In this document: piece by piece, positions 22,102 through 32,900 of the stretch
Layout of the letters: each line of letters starts with the position of its first letter
Position numbering within the stretch: the stretch's first letter is position 1
Assembly (NCBI GenBank): GCA_964030475.1
Contig: CAXIPT010000003.1
Span: forward strand, 1,542,320 to 1,606,319
DNA: 64,000 nucleotides
Source of the DNA: Tethya wilhelma
Taxonomy: Eukaryota > Porifera > Demospongiae > Tethyida > Tethyidae
Direction of reading: 5' to 3'
The notes under the pieces: model-generated
What the model was told of the DNA's origin: nothing
Database searches by the model: none
What the model saw: only the letters and a program-made list of their open reading frames with translations
Position numbers and translations under genes: made by a program

Positions 22102-22797
22102 TCATGCACACAAAAACGTCACACACATGCAGCACATACATACCTATAAGCACAATAAGCCGGCATAAACCAACAAAGAAATGAACCAGGTATGAACACC
22201 ACCAAGTAGATAATGGCTGCAGTCATTGTTGCTAAATACTCCGCAGAACGCCTGCCATCACTGACAATGTATCCAACAATTGCCACAACTAGATTGATCA
22301 CATAGACCACCCACACCCCTGGATGAATTTGAAGAGGAAAAAATTAAGTAGATCACTAAGAAATAATAATTATTATGGTTATTATAATTTAATTCAGCTG
22401 CATGTGCATACATGACGTGTCCTTACATATAAGGAGCGCCACAAGAGCATACATCTTCCAATGCTGTGATGGAGGCACTTCAGTCTTGATGCTAAAGTAG
22501 CATAATCTCCTTCTCCTGGTGAAAGATGGTCCACGAACGTTAACTTCCTCCCCACGTGCTTCATGATCCACACCCACTATTCCCTACAATCAGTTAATGT
22601 AACTCAAACCATGCATTTATAATAGCTGCTGCAACTATACATACCTATAGGCCTATATATAGACTATATAGTACATTGTATATGAATAAACTACTAATAA
22701 ACTAGTCAGCTAGAAGGTCAGGGTCGTCAGACACACTTACAGTTGGACTTGGGATGTAAGCAGGGGGTCGATCCTGCTGCACTTGATAAGCATCCAT
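21814..22797 (-). CDS. Derived SCAMP paralog F, exons 1-4
   Basis: Exons 22741..22797 (MDAYQVQQDRPPAYIPSPT, PPAY motif), 22427..22583, 22144..22318 and 21814..21927 are phase-compatible and encode the N-terminus, spans 1-2 (VVYVINLVVAIVG, LCWFMPAYCAYR) and span 3. The contig stops at 21692 within intron 4. The last 400 bases repeat the end of the SCAMP D contig, so exons 5-6 of this gene are most simply those at 14764 and 13858. It lacks NPF motifs and a coiled coil. Exon 2 is 15 bases shorter than in E. Confidence 0.82.
22071..22100. repeat. (CA)n microsatellite in SCAMP F intron 3
   Basis: A short CA run equivalent to that at 15419-15473. Confidence 0.95.
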
Positions 22798-23046
22798 TTG
22801 CAGCTATCCAGTCGGTCTTTTTGTATCTTCTTTATCTACAATAGCATCAATATTGAGTTTAGCATTCAGGCATCTTTGATTGGGTAGACTCACATAGACA
22901 AGTACCGAAGCCGCCGGCGTGAGCAAACTCACAATACAAAATGACCTTGCACGCTATGCTACTTGCAACTTACCTATAAAAAGTTGCACAGTAGACTATA
23001 TGGGCTGTCACACCCCAATGAAAGTGAAGAAGTCCCCAAGAACTCT

Positions 23047-23112
23047 AGTCACGTCCACAATTCCATGAGCATGCGCACGCTGCCAGGCTAGCACGTGATT
23101 TGTCACGTGGGA
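23047..23112 (-). promoter_or_regulatory. Promoter-like E-box pair upstream of SCAMP F
   Basis: CACGTG at 23092-23097 and GTCACGTGGG from 23102 lie about 300 bases before the ATG, after GTCACGTCCACAATTCCA and CATGCGCACGC. The arrangement parallels that upstream of SCAMP E. A GTAAGT donor-like site on the plus strand at about 23202 could mark a divergent non-coding exon, but nothing downstream supports it. Confidence 0.4.
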
Positions 23113-24923
23113 CGACAATCTTGGTACGCGGTATCAGAAGATAACTCTGGAGACAACCGCTAACAAGCTTTTCCTTGTCAATGTCTATTTCTTTCCATTT
23201 TAGGTAAGTTTAATAATACCTTTTCATTGTAATTACTTGCTTGGGAATGCACTGCAGCACAGCAGTCTGAGCTGCATGGCTATAAGCCTGGCCCTAGGCT
23301 GAGTCAGGCTACTGTAGGCTTAGCCTGTTCCACATGATTGTGTTGTAGTACTTGCAGCTATGATTCTACTTGTGTATATATTAATACAGTTCAAGAGTGG
23401 AACTTTCAACTAAAAGTTGAGTCAAGCGAAGTCACTTGGGAAATTTCTGAAACAGTTTCATCCTGGGTGACGGCACTGCGCCGCAGTGGGCCCGCAGCCT
23501 AAAGCCTACACTGACTGAAACCAGCAGTGCATGGGTCCACCAAACCTCTTATACATAGTGAATTGGAGTGGCTGGTAAGCCATATGCATGGGTGCTGTGT
23601 GATTCAAGTTATTGCCCCCAGTAAAGAGCAGGTCATCAAAACCTGACTTGTAGTATCTTGAAGTGATACTGGGAAAGTTATTTTTGCCATATGGAAGTAA
23701 ATGACGTATACAGCTGCTCGTTTTTCCCTATTGCTTGGTACATTTTGCCATACGGAAGCTTTTATGTAATTGCACCCACTCTATAACTCTAATAATGGGT
23801 TACACACTAAAAGTATTAACTGTACCATTATACCTATAGACCCGTTGCACACATGTGATCTCGAATTAAAATTAAACAATTTACGGGAAAAATTTTTTTT
23901 GAGTATACGGAGAGAGGCTACGCCTGTTGGAGGACAGAGATGGGCAGTTGTATTACAACTTCCTTAACAGCTGCTGCAAAAGTTCTGCTTTTTCAGCATG
24001 ATTTGCCTAACTATTAGTCAATGCTATAATTATTATTATCAAAGTTAGAAGTTACAACAGACTGTGCCAAGAGCTCCATGCAAGAACGATTCTTTCTGAT
24101 CTTCCCATACTCACTGTACAAAATTGTGCTCCAAATGGCCGACTTTTTTTATGTTATGTGACCTTTGACATCTCGTGCAACAGGTCTATATTCTGTGTGC
24201 TGTATGTTATACACTTTCATGGCAATGCAGAAGTGAGTACAATAATTATAATATTACTAGTCTATAGCTAGAAATTTTTTAGGTAGACGTACGGAATATG
24301 GTACATCAGTGCAGTCATATTTTCAAGCAAAAATGGCATTATACAATGGAACCTCCCGTAATGGACACTCACAGCAATGAACAATGCATGTATGTAGAAT
24401 TAAATTGTTGCCACTATTGTTCCCAGGTCATATATCTTGAATCGTATGCATAAACATAGTTGCTTACTCTTAGGTAGACCATCTTACCATCAACAACTGC
24501 ATTAGACCTCTGGCCATTGTACTCTTCTCTCCACATTAGTGTCAAGCTCTCCCTCTCTTACTTTACTTTTAACTGAGTACCATTTTAACCTGACTGCCCT
24601 TTACCTGTCAATATCACTATACATGCTATGAATGGACTGCATGCAGTTCATTTTTTGCTGATACAGATATATTATTGACTCATAAATATTAATCTGCTAT
24701 AGACACTCATTCCAGTACCAGCATGCATGTATTGTCAAAATTTCCGTGATTGTAGATTTAATTCAGTTTTATGAATGCTAGAAATCAGCCTGCATGTACC
24801 CTGAGGTGTTCAGATCAATGAGGTTCTATATTTAATGCTATATTATTGTAGAAAAATTAATGAGGTGAATATGATCATTATGGTATTATTAATTATTCTG
24901 TAATAACGTGTGTGCATATATTT
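23113..24923. other. Long intergenic stretch
   Basis: About 1.8 kb of AT-rich sequence without a convincing exon on either strand. Short similar words (GTTGCAC near TGTGATCTC or GACATCTCG) recur near 23840 and 24170 in opposite orientation, suggesting a degraded element. Confidence 0.35.
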
Positions 24924-25555
24924 ACAAGTAGTAAAAATTTCAAAAAATAAGTAGTGTAGGAATGGGCAGTGCGGTAAAAAGCATTGGAACAAGGCATGTC
25001 TCAATTTCGGCACATGACTACTTCATTTTTATTCTTGTCAGTTGATCCTTCCTTAGGATCCTGCTAAGTGTCGTAAATGCAACGATCTGTACAATAGTGC
25101 GGTTATTGTATTGGCTTATTATTGTATTGGTTCAAATTCCTACTAATCAGTAGGCTATAAGCAGTGGAGCAAACTATAACAGACAGGTAACTTAAACTGG
25201 ACTGTTAGCCAAGAGTTGGGTATAAAAAATGAAGTAGTCATGTGCCGAAATTGAGACATGCCTTGTTCCATGCAATACTTTTTACCGCACTGCCCATTCC
25301 TACACTACTTATTTTTTGAAATTTTTACTACTTGTTCATTCACTTTTTTCAACACTACAGTGTGGAAAATATTAGAGACTGGTTAGTCTTTACAAAAAGC
25401 TTGAGTAGCAGCACTACTAGTGGAGAAGGCTAATGCGCATGCGCATAATGATAATGCCCCGTGGATAATGACCTTTGAACTCTACAAGAAGATGGCTACA
25501 TTGAAGTACATGAATTTATACTCTCAGTTTCAAAGCTTTCTAGTTTTTGTTTAGG
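24924..25555. mobile_element. TE1 copy in reverse orientation, truncated by a gap
   Basis: The foldback comes first (arms about 24924-25030 and 25230-25335), then the internal block reversed (AATGCGCATGCGCATAATG, AAGATGGCTACATTGAAGTA) up to TTTGTTTAGG, where the contig ends at N 25556. The missing part is the left end. Confidence 0.85.
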
Positions 25556-25567
25556 NCATATCTTTAC

Positions 25568-25670
25568 CATAATAATTAGTTCCTGATTGTGGGGGCTCAT
25601 AATGGGAAGGGGTGTGCTCTGTTGGCCTCGGTCTGTAATCAGATTGGTCACCTCTCTCAGAAGGAAACAA
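25568..25670 (-). CDS. Candidate orphan exon
   Basis: A 103-base segment with an ATTCAG acceptor and a GTAAAG donor on the minus strand, open and of protein-like composition: LFPSERGDQSDYRPRPTE then HTPSHYEPPQSG. It sits on a 413-base contig between two N joins, so the rest of the gene is absent. No family recognised. Confidence 0.3.
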
Positions 25671-25970
25671 CTGAATCAGAGAAATAGTTTCACACATACA
25701 ACAACAGTACAAATATGATATGGTAACTGATAGCTATATAGCTACACAATTAATACATGAAAAACACAAGTTGAACAGCCATTACAGGATATCAATAATA
25801 CACATACAACACAATGGTTTCTACTAACACTGACTTCTAGATAGTGTAACTTCTCTACTTGGCAAATTTTGAGTTCTAAATTTTATTTTAGCCAAAATCC
25901 ACTATACTCTCCTTAGATAAAGCTTCGTAGAAGCATATTCAATGTTGATTTTTGAAACTCTAGAACATAN

Positions 25971-26010
<40 letters not shown>

Positions 26011-26032
26011 TGTGTGTGTGTGTGTGTGTGTG
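25971..26032. repeat. (TG)n microsatellite at a contig start
   Basis: A TG run beginning directly after N 25970. Confidence 0.95.
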
Positions 26033-26888
26033 CATGTGTTCATAAATTTTTTGCATGCATGTATGTCATAATAATTTAATTGTAAGCAGTATTTGTCTGA
26101 TGCTTTCTTTTAAAAATGTGATGACTGAAAAATGCATGAGCTACTTTTATGGTAAAAATTTGAAATGTATATGCGACAGAATGGATGTAACCAATGGTGC
26201 CGTAATCAACTTAGACTGACCAGCTAGAGATATATATTGGGATATTATGAATTAATGCATACGCAATAGCATGAGAATCAGGGATAGATAATATATGGAA
26301 GTTTCTGCATGTACATTATAATGCTCGCCAAATTTATTGCAACTGTAATTCCACAGATATAATTCAGCCAAAGACTCAAACCATGCAAGTAGAGGGATTA
26401 CAAACATCTCTCCCATGATTAGTATTAACAAACTGACCATGAATTGCACTCATTTATGTTAACAAACACTACAGCTCCATGGGTGCACTTGGCCGCATAT
26501 ATGAATGTGTAGGCATCAGTTGATCTCTTAGCAACAAACTACACGTATATAAGTGACACTTCTACTCAACTAGCAAATTTACCAACTGCATGCATTGTAT
26601 ACAAAATGTGGGCTATATATAATACACTCTATAGCTATTAAATGGACCATGATGGTGGAACACACAACAGCAACAGTCCATGACAACAGGTATAATATTA
26701 ATAGTGATACTAACAAACATGTAGGAGTGGGATCAACAACAGTAATACAAGACAGTAAACTGTGTTCCCTAGCTAGCTGTGCTCGTATTTTTATTACAAG
26801 CACACAAAAGTTCCTACTGACTGAAACTTGAACTCAGAATCAAAACTGCCCATGCTGATTTGAGAGGAGCACTCAATCAACTATAAAC

Positions 26889-27815
26889 ATGCCATTGAAT
26901 GGTAGAGAGACTGTCGTTGCTACTCTCTGTGTGATTCTTATGCTCACAACTCGTACGCAGCAACAAAAAACCATAAGCATCATAGTATTGACAAGTGGAG
27001 GGGATAACCAGTGTGCTCCAGCCGAAGAACTAGAGAGGGCGCAGAATGAAACTGACCAGACAGTGATAAAACTGCTGTCAGAATACATTTCCGAGACATA
27101 TCCAGTATACGAATGCAATGGTACAACTGGATGGAGGCAATTGGCGTTCATAAACATGAGTGACTCCAGTTACAACTGTCCTCCTGGACTCCAACTGAGC
27201 TCACACTCTACTGGGAGGACATGTGGACGTGCTCCCTCCAATAGAGCAAGCTGTTCGTCAACTACTCTCAGTGCTGAAGGAACTGAGTATAGTCAAGTGT
27301 GTGGAAGGATAAAAGGTTATCAATTTGGAGGACCTGGTGCATTTGTTGGGTTTGTCAAATTTTCTCAGGGAATTGACAGTTGGTATGTTTCTGGTGTTAG
27401 TCTGACACATGGACAGCCTGGTGCACGACAGCACATTTGGACATTTGCCAATGCATACTCAGACTCGGATATTGACAAAAACTTTCGAGATCTGGAATTA
27501 TACCAATGTCCTTGTGACAATGACAACCCATTAGTTGTCTCACCACCCTTTGTGGGCAGCGATTATTTCTGTGAAAGTGGTACAAGTCGTTCTTGGACCA
27601 CTCCTTATCCTGGTGTGTTCTTTCCAGACGACCCCCTCTGGGATGGACAGGGCTGTTCATCCACTAGCACATGCTGTCAGTTTAACAACCCTCCATGGTT
27701 CGCAAAGGACCTACCCAACCCTACAACTGAGGATATCGAGCTACGTCTGTGTGCTGAAGAAACTTTAGCACATGATGATACACGACTAGAGCTCATTGAA
27801 CTCTACATAAAATAA
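26889..27815 (+). CDS. Secreted cysteine-rich protein of a sponge-abundant family
   Basis: An intact single-exon frame of 308 residues. The first 26 residues form a signal peptide (polar head, VVATLCVILML core). A charged region with a predicted helix (CAPAEELERAQNETDQTVIK) is followed by a cysteine-rich domain of about 200 residues. Landmarks are GWRQLAFINM, CPPGLQLSSH, CGRAPSNRASC, VCGRIKGYQFGGPGAF, YVSGVSLTHGQPGARQHIWT, a CPC motif, FVGSDYFCESG, DDPLWDGQGC, TCCQFNNPPWF and NPTTEDIELRLC, ending LIELYIK. From memory this module is widespread in sponge and some other non-bilaterian predicted proteins and has no assigned function; I cannot name a domain entry. It lies 660 bases upstream of a kinase-Kelch gene on the same strand, and degraded copies of it stand beside other kinase-Kelch copies at 40.7, 47.1, 47.7 and 50.2 kb. 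Confidence 0.85.
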   Translation: MPLNGRETVVATLCVILMLTTRTQQQKTISIIVLTSGGDNQCAPAEELERAQNETDQTVIKLLSEYISETYPVYECNGTTGWRQLAFINMSDSSYNCPPGLQLSSHSTGRTCGRAPSNRASCSSTTLSAEGTEYSQVCGRIKGYQFGGPGAFVGFVKFSQGIDSWYVSGVSLTHGQPGARQHIWTFANAYSDSDIDKNFRDLELYQCPCDNDNPLVVSPPFVGSDYFCESGTSRSWTTPYPGVFFPDDPLWDGQGCSSTSTCCQFNNPPWFAKDLPNPTTEDIELRLCAEETLAHDDTRLELIELYIK

Positions 27816-28386
27816 ATCATAGTAAGCAGTATGTAAATCACCTATTGATTGAATCAAGGCTTTTCCACTTTTAGTATAATTAATAAGCACTTTATTGTCT
27901 TAGTTGACAATTTTCAGACTACATACCTCTATAGATGTGTGTCCACGCATGCAATTATAAAGCTATCAAGGAGTTTTTCTTTGTATGAGTCTTCTAACAT
28001 AATTATTGTTCAACTTGTAGCAATATAATCATGTACTGTGTTCACAGAAGTGACATGTAAGTATTATTTAAGTATTTGTCTATACAGCTACATCATGCGG
28101 CCATTGCATATTTGTGTCAACTGGATGAACTGAAAGTGTAATTTTATCTATGCTCCAATAATAATGCATGAGTATTATCATACACACACAATTATAATTA
28201 TGGCTTGAACTGTGACTCGAGACAGTGTTCTATTACCATATACTGTACACCAACTTTCGTACTACCCATGCATCCCATAGTTGACAAGTAGTACATTGTA
28301 TGGTAGAACACCTCTTAGAAAACTGCATCTATTCAACAAGCTTAATTCTACTGATAATCAAGAATAAACTTAAGACATGGAACAAA
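27816..28386. other. Spacer between the secreted gene and the kinase-Kelch gene
   Basis: AT-rich, no exon. AATAAA at about 27811 overlaps the stop codon region and could be the secreted gene's polyadenylation signal. The 5' untranslated exon of the next gene should end at 28386 (AACAAA before GTAAGA). Confidence 0.4.
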
Positions 28387-28471
28387 GTAAGATATAGGTC
28401 CCAACACTTATTAGATTTTAGTACTACAATAATTGCTGCTATCAAGTATACAGTATACTTGACAGCTACAG
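28387..28471 (+). other. 5' leader intron of KK-28
   Basis: GTAAGA donor and GCTACAG acceptor, 85 bases, ending three bases (GCT) before the ATG. Equivalent introns occur in front of every copy whose start is preserved: 36042-36116, 41590-41678, 46531-46601 (-) and 60306-60379 (-). Confidence 0.65.
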
Positions 28472-28474
28472 GCT

Positions 28475-30907
28475 ATGGCTCATCATCAACAACAGGAGAT
28501 ATCTAGAATTGGGTTTAGATCAATTCAACTCCTCAAGACTCAAACTCTTGGTATTGGATCATATGGTTCTGTTTGCAAGGCTCTGTGTGATGATCTGCTA
28601 TGTGCTGCTAAGATCATCCACCCAACTCTTTTTAATCCAAATGCAATCCAACAAAATGATCGTCAAAGAGAACACAGACTACCCATTTGCCGTTTCATGC
28701 AGGAGTGTGAGTTTATGAGTGCAATAAGGCATCCCAATATCGTACAGTTTCTGGGCACGCACCAAGATCCTCAAACTGGCCTGCCAGTTCTACTAATGGA
28801 GCTCATGGACGACAGCTTGACCCACTTCTTGGAGAACTCACAGGGTACAGTTCCCTACCACATTCAAGTCAACTTTTGTCACGACATTACCTTGGCCATT
28901 TCTTACCTCCACTCTAATGGAATCACTCACAGAGATCTCTCCAGTAATAATGTGCTACTACGTGGAAATGTGTTAGCCAAATTAACAGACTTTGGAATGG
29001 CAAAACTTAGTGACATAAACCATCGAGCAACTCATACTCGAGTATCTTTTACATTGTGTCCAGGTACAGATGTCTACATGCCTCCTGAAGCTGTGAAAGA
29101 TAAACCTGTATATACAAATAAAATTGACTGCTTTTCAATTGGAACACTTATCATCCAGATATTGACCAAGTGCTTCCCTGAGCCTGGTGATCAACTGAAA
29201 ACTATTAAAATAGACCATCCTCAATTTCCAGGTGGTACTGTTGATGTACGAGTGTCAGAAATTGAACGAAGACAAAACCACATCAGTCTAGTTGATCCCA
29301 ACCACCCTCTCCTGCCGATTGCACTCGAATGTCTCAAGGACAGTGATGTTGAACGTCCATCATCTCAGGAGCTGTGCCATAGAGTAGCAGCTCTGAAAGA
29401 AACACCTCAGTTCACAGAAAGTGTTAGGGAAGCTCATCAAAGCCTAGAACCAGCTGGTAATACAACTGAGAGAGAGGAAGAACTATGACAACAAGTTCAA
29501 GAAAAAGATGACACTACAGAACTAGATAAAAAGAATGATCAGATAAGACACAAATATGTTCAGCAAATCCAAGGACTTCAACAAATCATTGGATCGCAAA
29601 ACAGCCGATTGCAACAAAAAGATGTCATCATACACGAGAAAAATGACATCATACGAGATAAAAGGGATATCATACGAAACAAAGAACAGACAATTGCAGC
29701 TAGTCAGCAAGAATGCCAAGAGCTGAGAGGAACTATCAGAGACCAACAGAGACAGCTGCAGCAGGTCACTGAACAACTTGAATCGAGTCAACAAGTAACA
29801 GCTCGGTTACAGATACAAAACCAGGAATTGGAACAACAGCTGAACAGAAAATCATCAACTGAACTACTAGCAAAAGCAAAACCAAGCCTCAGAGACCCCC
29901 CACAGACTTATCCGCACTTAAACACCAGCATAAGTCTAAGAAGAGACACAACAACCAGGGACAGCCTCACACTGAGATGGAGAGAGGGCAAAAAGGCACC
30001 GTGTAAGATGGTCAGAGAATCTAATGCAGTTGTTGATCGTGACCTGGTGCATATTAATTATGGCTACAAAACTGTTTATACTTACAACTCAAGAAATGAG
30101 ATCTGGTATCAACTTCCCGACTGTCCATACTCGTACTGTTCTCTGGTTGTCATCCAAAACTCCCTAACTGCCATTGGTGGGGGAGAAAGTGATGGTAAAA
30201 TGACCAATCAGCTCTTCAGCCTTACTTGGGAAGGTAGGAGTAAGAAATGGAAAGATGTGTTCCCATCAATGCCCACCAAGAGATCAAATGCAATAGTCGT
30301 TAGCACTGGACAAGCTCTGATAGTTGCTGGAGGAATAGGTCAAGGCTTTGAGACACTCCGAACAGTGGAAATAATGAAAATTGATAGAAAACAATGGTCA
30401 TCTGCTGCAGACCTTCCCGAACCCCTCTGTAAAGACTCAGCAACTGTCTGTCATGACCTTGTCTACATTGGTGGAGGAGGGAACAATAGTGGATATATCA
30501 AATCAGTATACACCTGCACCCTGGCTGACCTCTTCCTGTCTTGTCAGATAAAGTCATTAGGAGAACGTTTAGCTCAATCTCTATCGCTAACTAGTCCACC
30601 CAGGTCTACTGTATGGAGCAAAGTAGCTGATCTCCCAGTTACACGATTCACTTGTGTCACACTTCACAATCAGCTGTTAGCTATCGGTGGCAGTGATTCC
30701 CAATATCTAGACAGAAACACTTCAAATGTTTATCAATACCATCCCACCTCCAACACATGGGAGGTCATCAGTCAGATGAATACAAATCGACATCAGTGTT
30801 TTGCAGCTGTTCTCCCCACCAATGAGCTAATGGTGGTGGGTGGTTACACTGCTAGTAATTGGTTTAGTGGAACTGATTCAGTGGAAGTAGCAACTGTTAC
30901 CGTATAG
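28475..30907 (+). CDS. Kinase-coiled coil-Kelch protein KK-28, interrupted by one in-frame TGA
   Basis: A protein kinase of tyrosine-kinase-like style (residues about 15-300), a coiled coil (about 325-455) and a Kelch beta-propeller (about 500-805). Kinase elements: glycine loop GIGSYGS, K46 in [15 protein letters not shown], and MPPEA in place of APE, so the kinase itself looks catalytically competent. The coiled coil shows heptads of the form K-x-D-I-I-R-E. The Kelch part has repeated hydrophobic-GG blades (SLTAIGGG, ALIVAGGI, LVYIGGGG, LLAIGGSD, LMVVGGYT). Codon 338 (29486-29488) is TGA where the sister copy at 36 kb has CGA. Beyond it the same frame stays open to the final stop at 30905. 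The stop may be a recent nonsense change, a sequencing error, or a readthrough site (TGA followed by C). Likely cytosolic, since no signal peptide or membrane span is seen. Confidence 0.82.
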
Positions 30908-31575
30908 CAGAAACTGTTGTGTAAAAATGGAGGGGTCAATTTTTTGTAACTACCATTAAGTTATTTATATAAATAAATTGTTTACTCTTTAGTGTGAACT
31001 GAATTCAATACAATAAATTTATAGGCTATATAATTATTAGGGGACATAGAAGTATTTTGAACATAATATATATTATTATAGCTTTTATTTGTTGTTCGTA
31101 TACAGACTAAGTGTTCTGTTATGGTGTCATTTTCGGAGGGTTCAAATTTTCGCGATGGCGACCTAACCGCGAAAAAAAACCCCGCGAAAATTCGAACACT
31201 TGACTCGAATAGTACTTGCGCACGTACTTCATTGCTGAACATAGAAAATCCGTGAAAATTTGAACCGCGAAAAAACGAACTAGCGTTTCTACATGCTTTA
31301 TCGTGAAAATTTGGACCTGTGAAAATTTCCCGCTATACGGTATACATTCCTTAGTACTCTATTGTAACTATGTTAATATAACCAATTCAAAAGGAAAACA
31401 TTTAATTTATTTTGAATTGTACAATTTATAGTTGTTACACAGCTCAAGACAAGGTTTACTAACGAAGATTTAATGATCAAATAACTAGTCAAAAAAAAAA
31501 GAAAAAAAAAACAAACAATTACAGACCATATACCATTTATGGTTGATAAAAAAAAAAAATCAGGAAACGCACACA
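30908..31575. other. KK-28 3' flank with a MITE
   Basis: AT-rich 3' region closely related to 38560-38880 behind KK-36, showing that gene plus flank were duplicated together. The copy here carries an extra inverted-repeat element (31118-31343). Confidence 0.6.
31118..31343. mobile_element. MITE with TATACGGTATA-type end
   Basis: Inverted repeats rich in GCGAAAATTT: the left end reads TTCAAATTTTCGCGATGG, and the right end reads GTGAAAATTTCCCGCTATAC followed by GGTATAC. It is absent from the otherwise matching flank of KK-36. Confidence 0.6.
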
Positions 31576-32900
31576 ATTGGATTTAGATCAATTCACATCC
31601 AAAAGGCTCAAACTTTCAGTATTGGATCATATGGCTCGGTTGTAAGGTTCTTTGTGATGATCTGTTCTGCGCTGCTATAAAATCATTCACCTATTCGTCG
31701 TTTCATGCAGGAGTGTGAGTTCATGAGTGCAACAAGGCATCCAAATATCCATGAGCTCCGTTAGTAGAACTGGCAGGCCAGTTTGAGGATCTTGGTGTGT
31801 GCCCAGGAACTACAATATTGGGATGCCTTATTGCACTCATGAACTCACACTCCTGCATGAAATGAGGAAGGGTAGTCTGTGTTCTCTTTGACGATCAATT
31901 TGTTGGTGTGTGTTTGGATCAAAAAGAGTTGAGTGAATGATCTTAGCAGCACATAGCAGATCATCACACAGTGAAGTTAACCCACAAGCTACTTATGTGT
32001 CGTTTACAATGTGTCCTGATATATAGCAGTACAGTTGCTGTAAAAGAGAAACCTGCATGTGTACACAAAAAAGATTGACTGTTTTGCAATTGGAACACTC
32101 ATCATCCAGATTGCTTGACTAGGTGCTTTCCAAAACCAGGAGATCGACTCAAGACCATACGATTAGACCATCCTCAATATCCATCAGGAAAAACATTTTG
32201 TGAGAGTGTTACAGAAATCGAAAGAAGACAAAACCACATCAGTCTAGTTGATCCCAACTACACTCTCCTACCAATTGCACTCGACTGCCTCAAGGACAGT
32301 GATGATGATCATCCTTCAGCTCAGGAGCTGTGTCAAAGAGTAGCAGCTCTGAAAGATGTACCTCAGTTCACTGAAAGTGTTAGGAGAGCTAAAGAAAGAC
32401 CAGAACTAGCTGATAATACAACTGCGAGAGAGGAACAACTACAGCAACAAAAGACGAGGAGATTCGTCAAATGAGACAAGAACTGTTCAACATGCTAGGC
32501 AAATCCAAGGACTTCAACAAATTATTGGATCACAAAACAACCAATTGCAATAAAAGGATGACATCATCAGAGACCAACAGAGACAACTGCAACAGGTCAC
32601 TCAACAACTTGAATCCAATCAACAAGTGACAGTTCGAATACAGATACAAAACCAGGAATTAGAACAACAGCTGAACAGAAAATCATCAGCTGAGGTACTA
32701 ACTATAGCTATAAACCACAACCATACCTAGGAGAAATCTCACATGCAGACTTATTATCACTTAAACACCAGCAAAAGTCTAACAACAGCTGCAACAACCA
32801 GGAACCACCACACACTGAGGTGGAGAGCTAGAGGGCAAGAAGGCACCAAGTAAGATAGAAAGAGAGTATAATGCTGCTGTTAATGGTGAGAACCTTAGAT
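31576..32900 (+). pseudogene. Kinase-Kelch pseudogene with internal inversion
   Basis: Begins with the kinase N-terminus (ATTGGATTTAGATCAATTCA), which is already frame-broken. Bases about 31750-31975 are the kinase N-lobe on the opposite strand, then the plus strand resumes with the activation loop, C-lobe (open frame 32115-32474, FPKPGDRLKTIRLDHP), coiled coil and the first bases of the Kelch region, where similarity fades near 32900. Multiple stops and shifts. The inverted block resembles the start of another copy, so it may have arisen by recombination between oppositely oriented copies. Confidence 0.85.

Noticed and set aside
23770..23967. A 65-codon plus-strand frame in the 23-25 kb spacer
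   Set aside because: Isolated, low-complexity and without splice or homology support.
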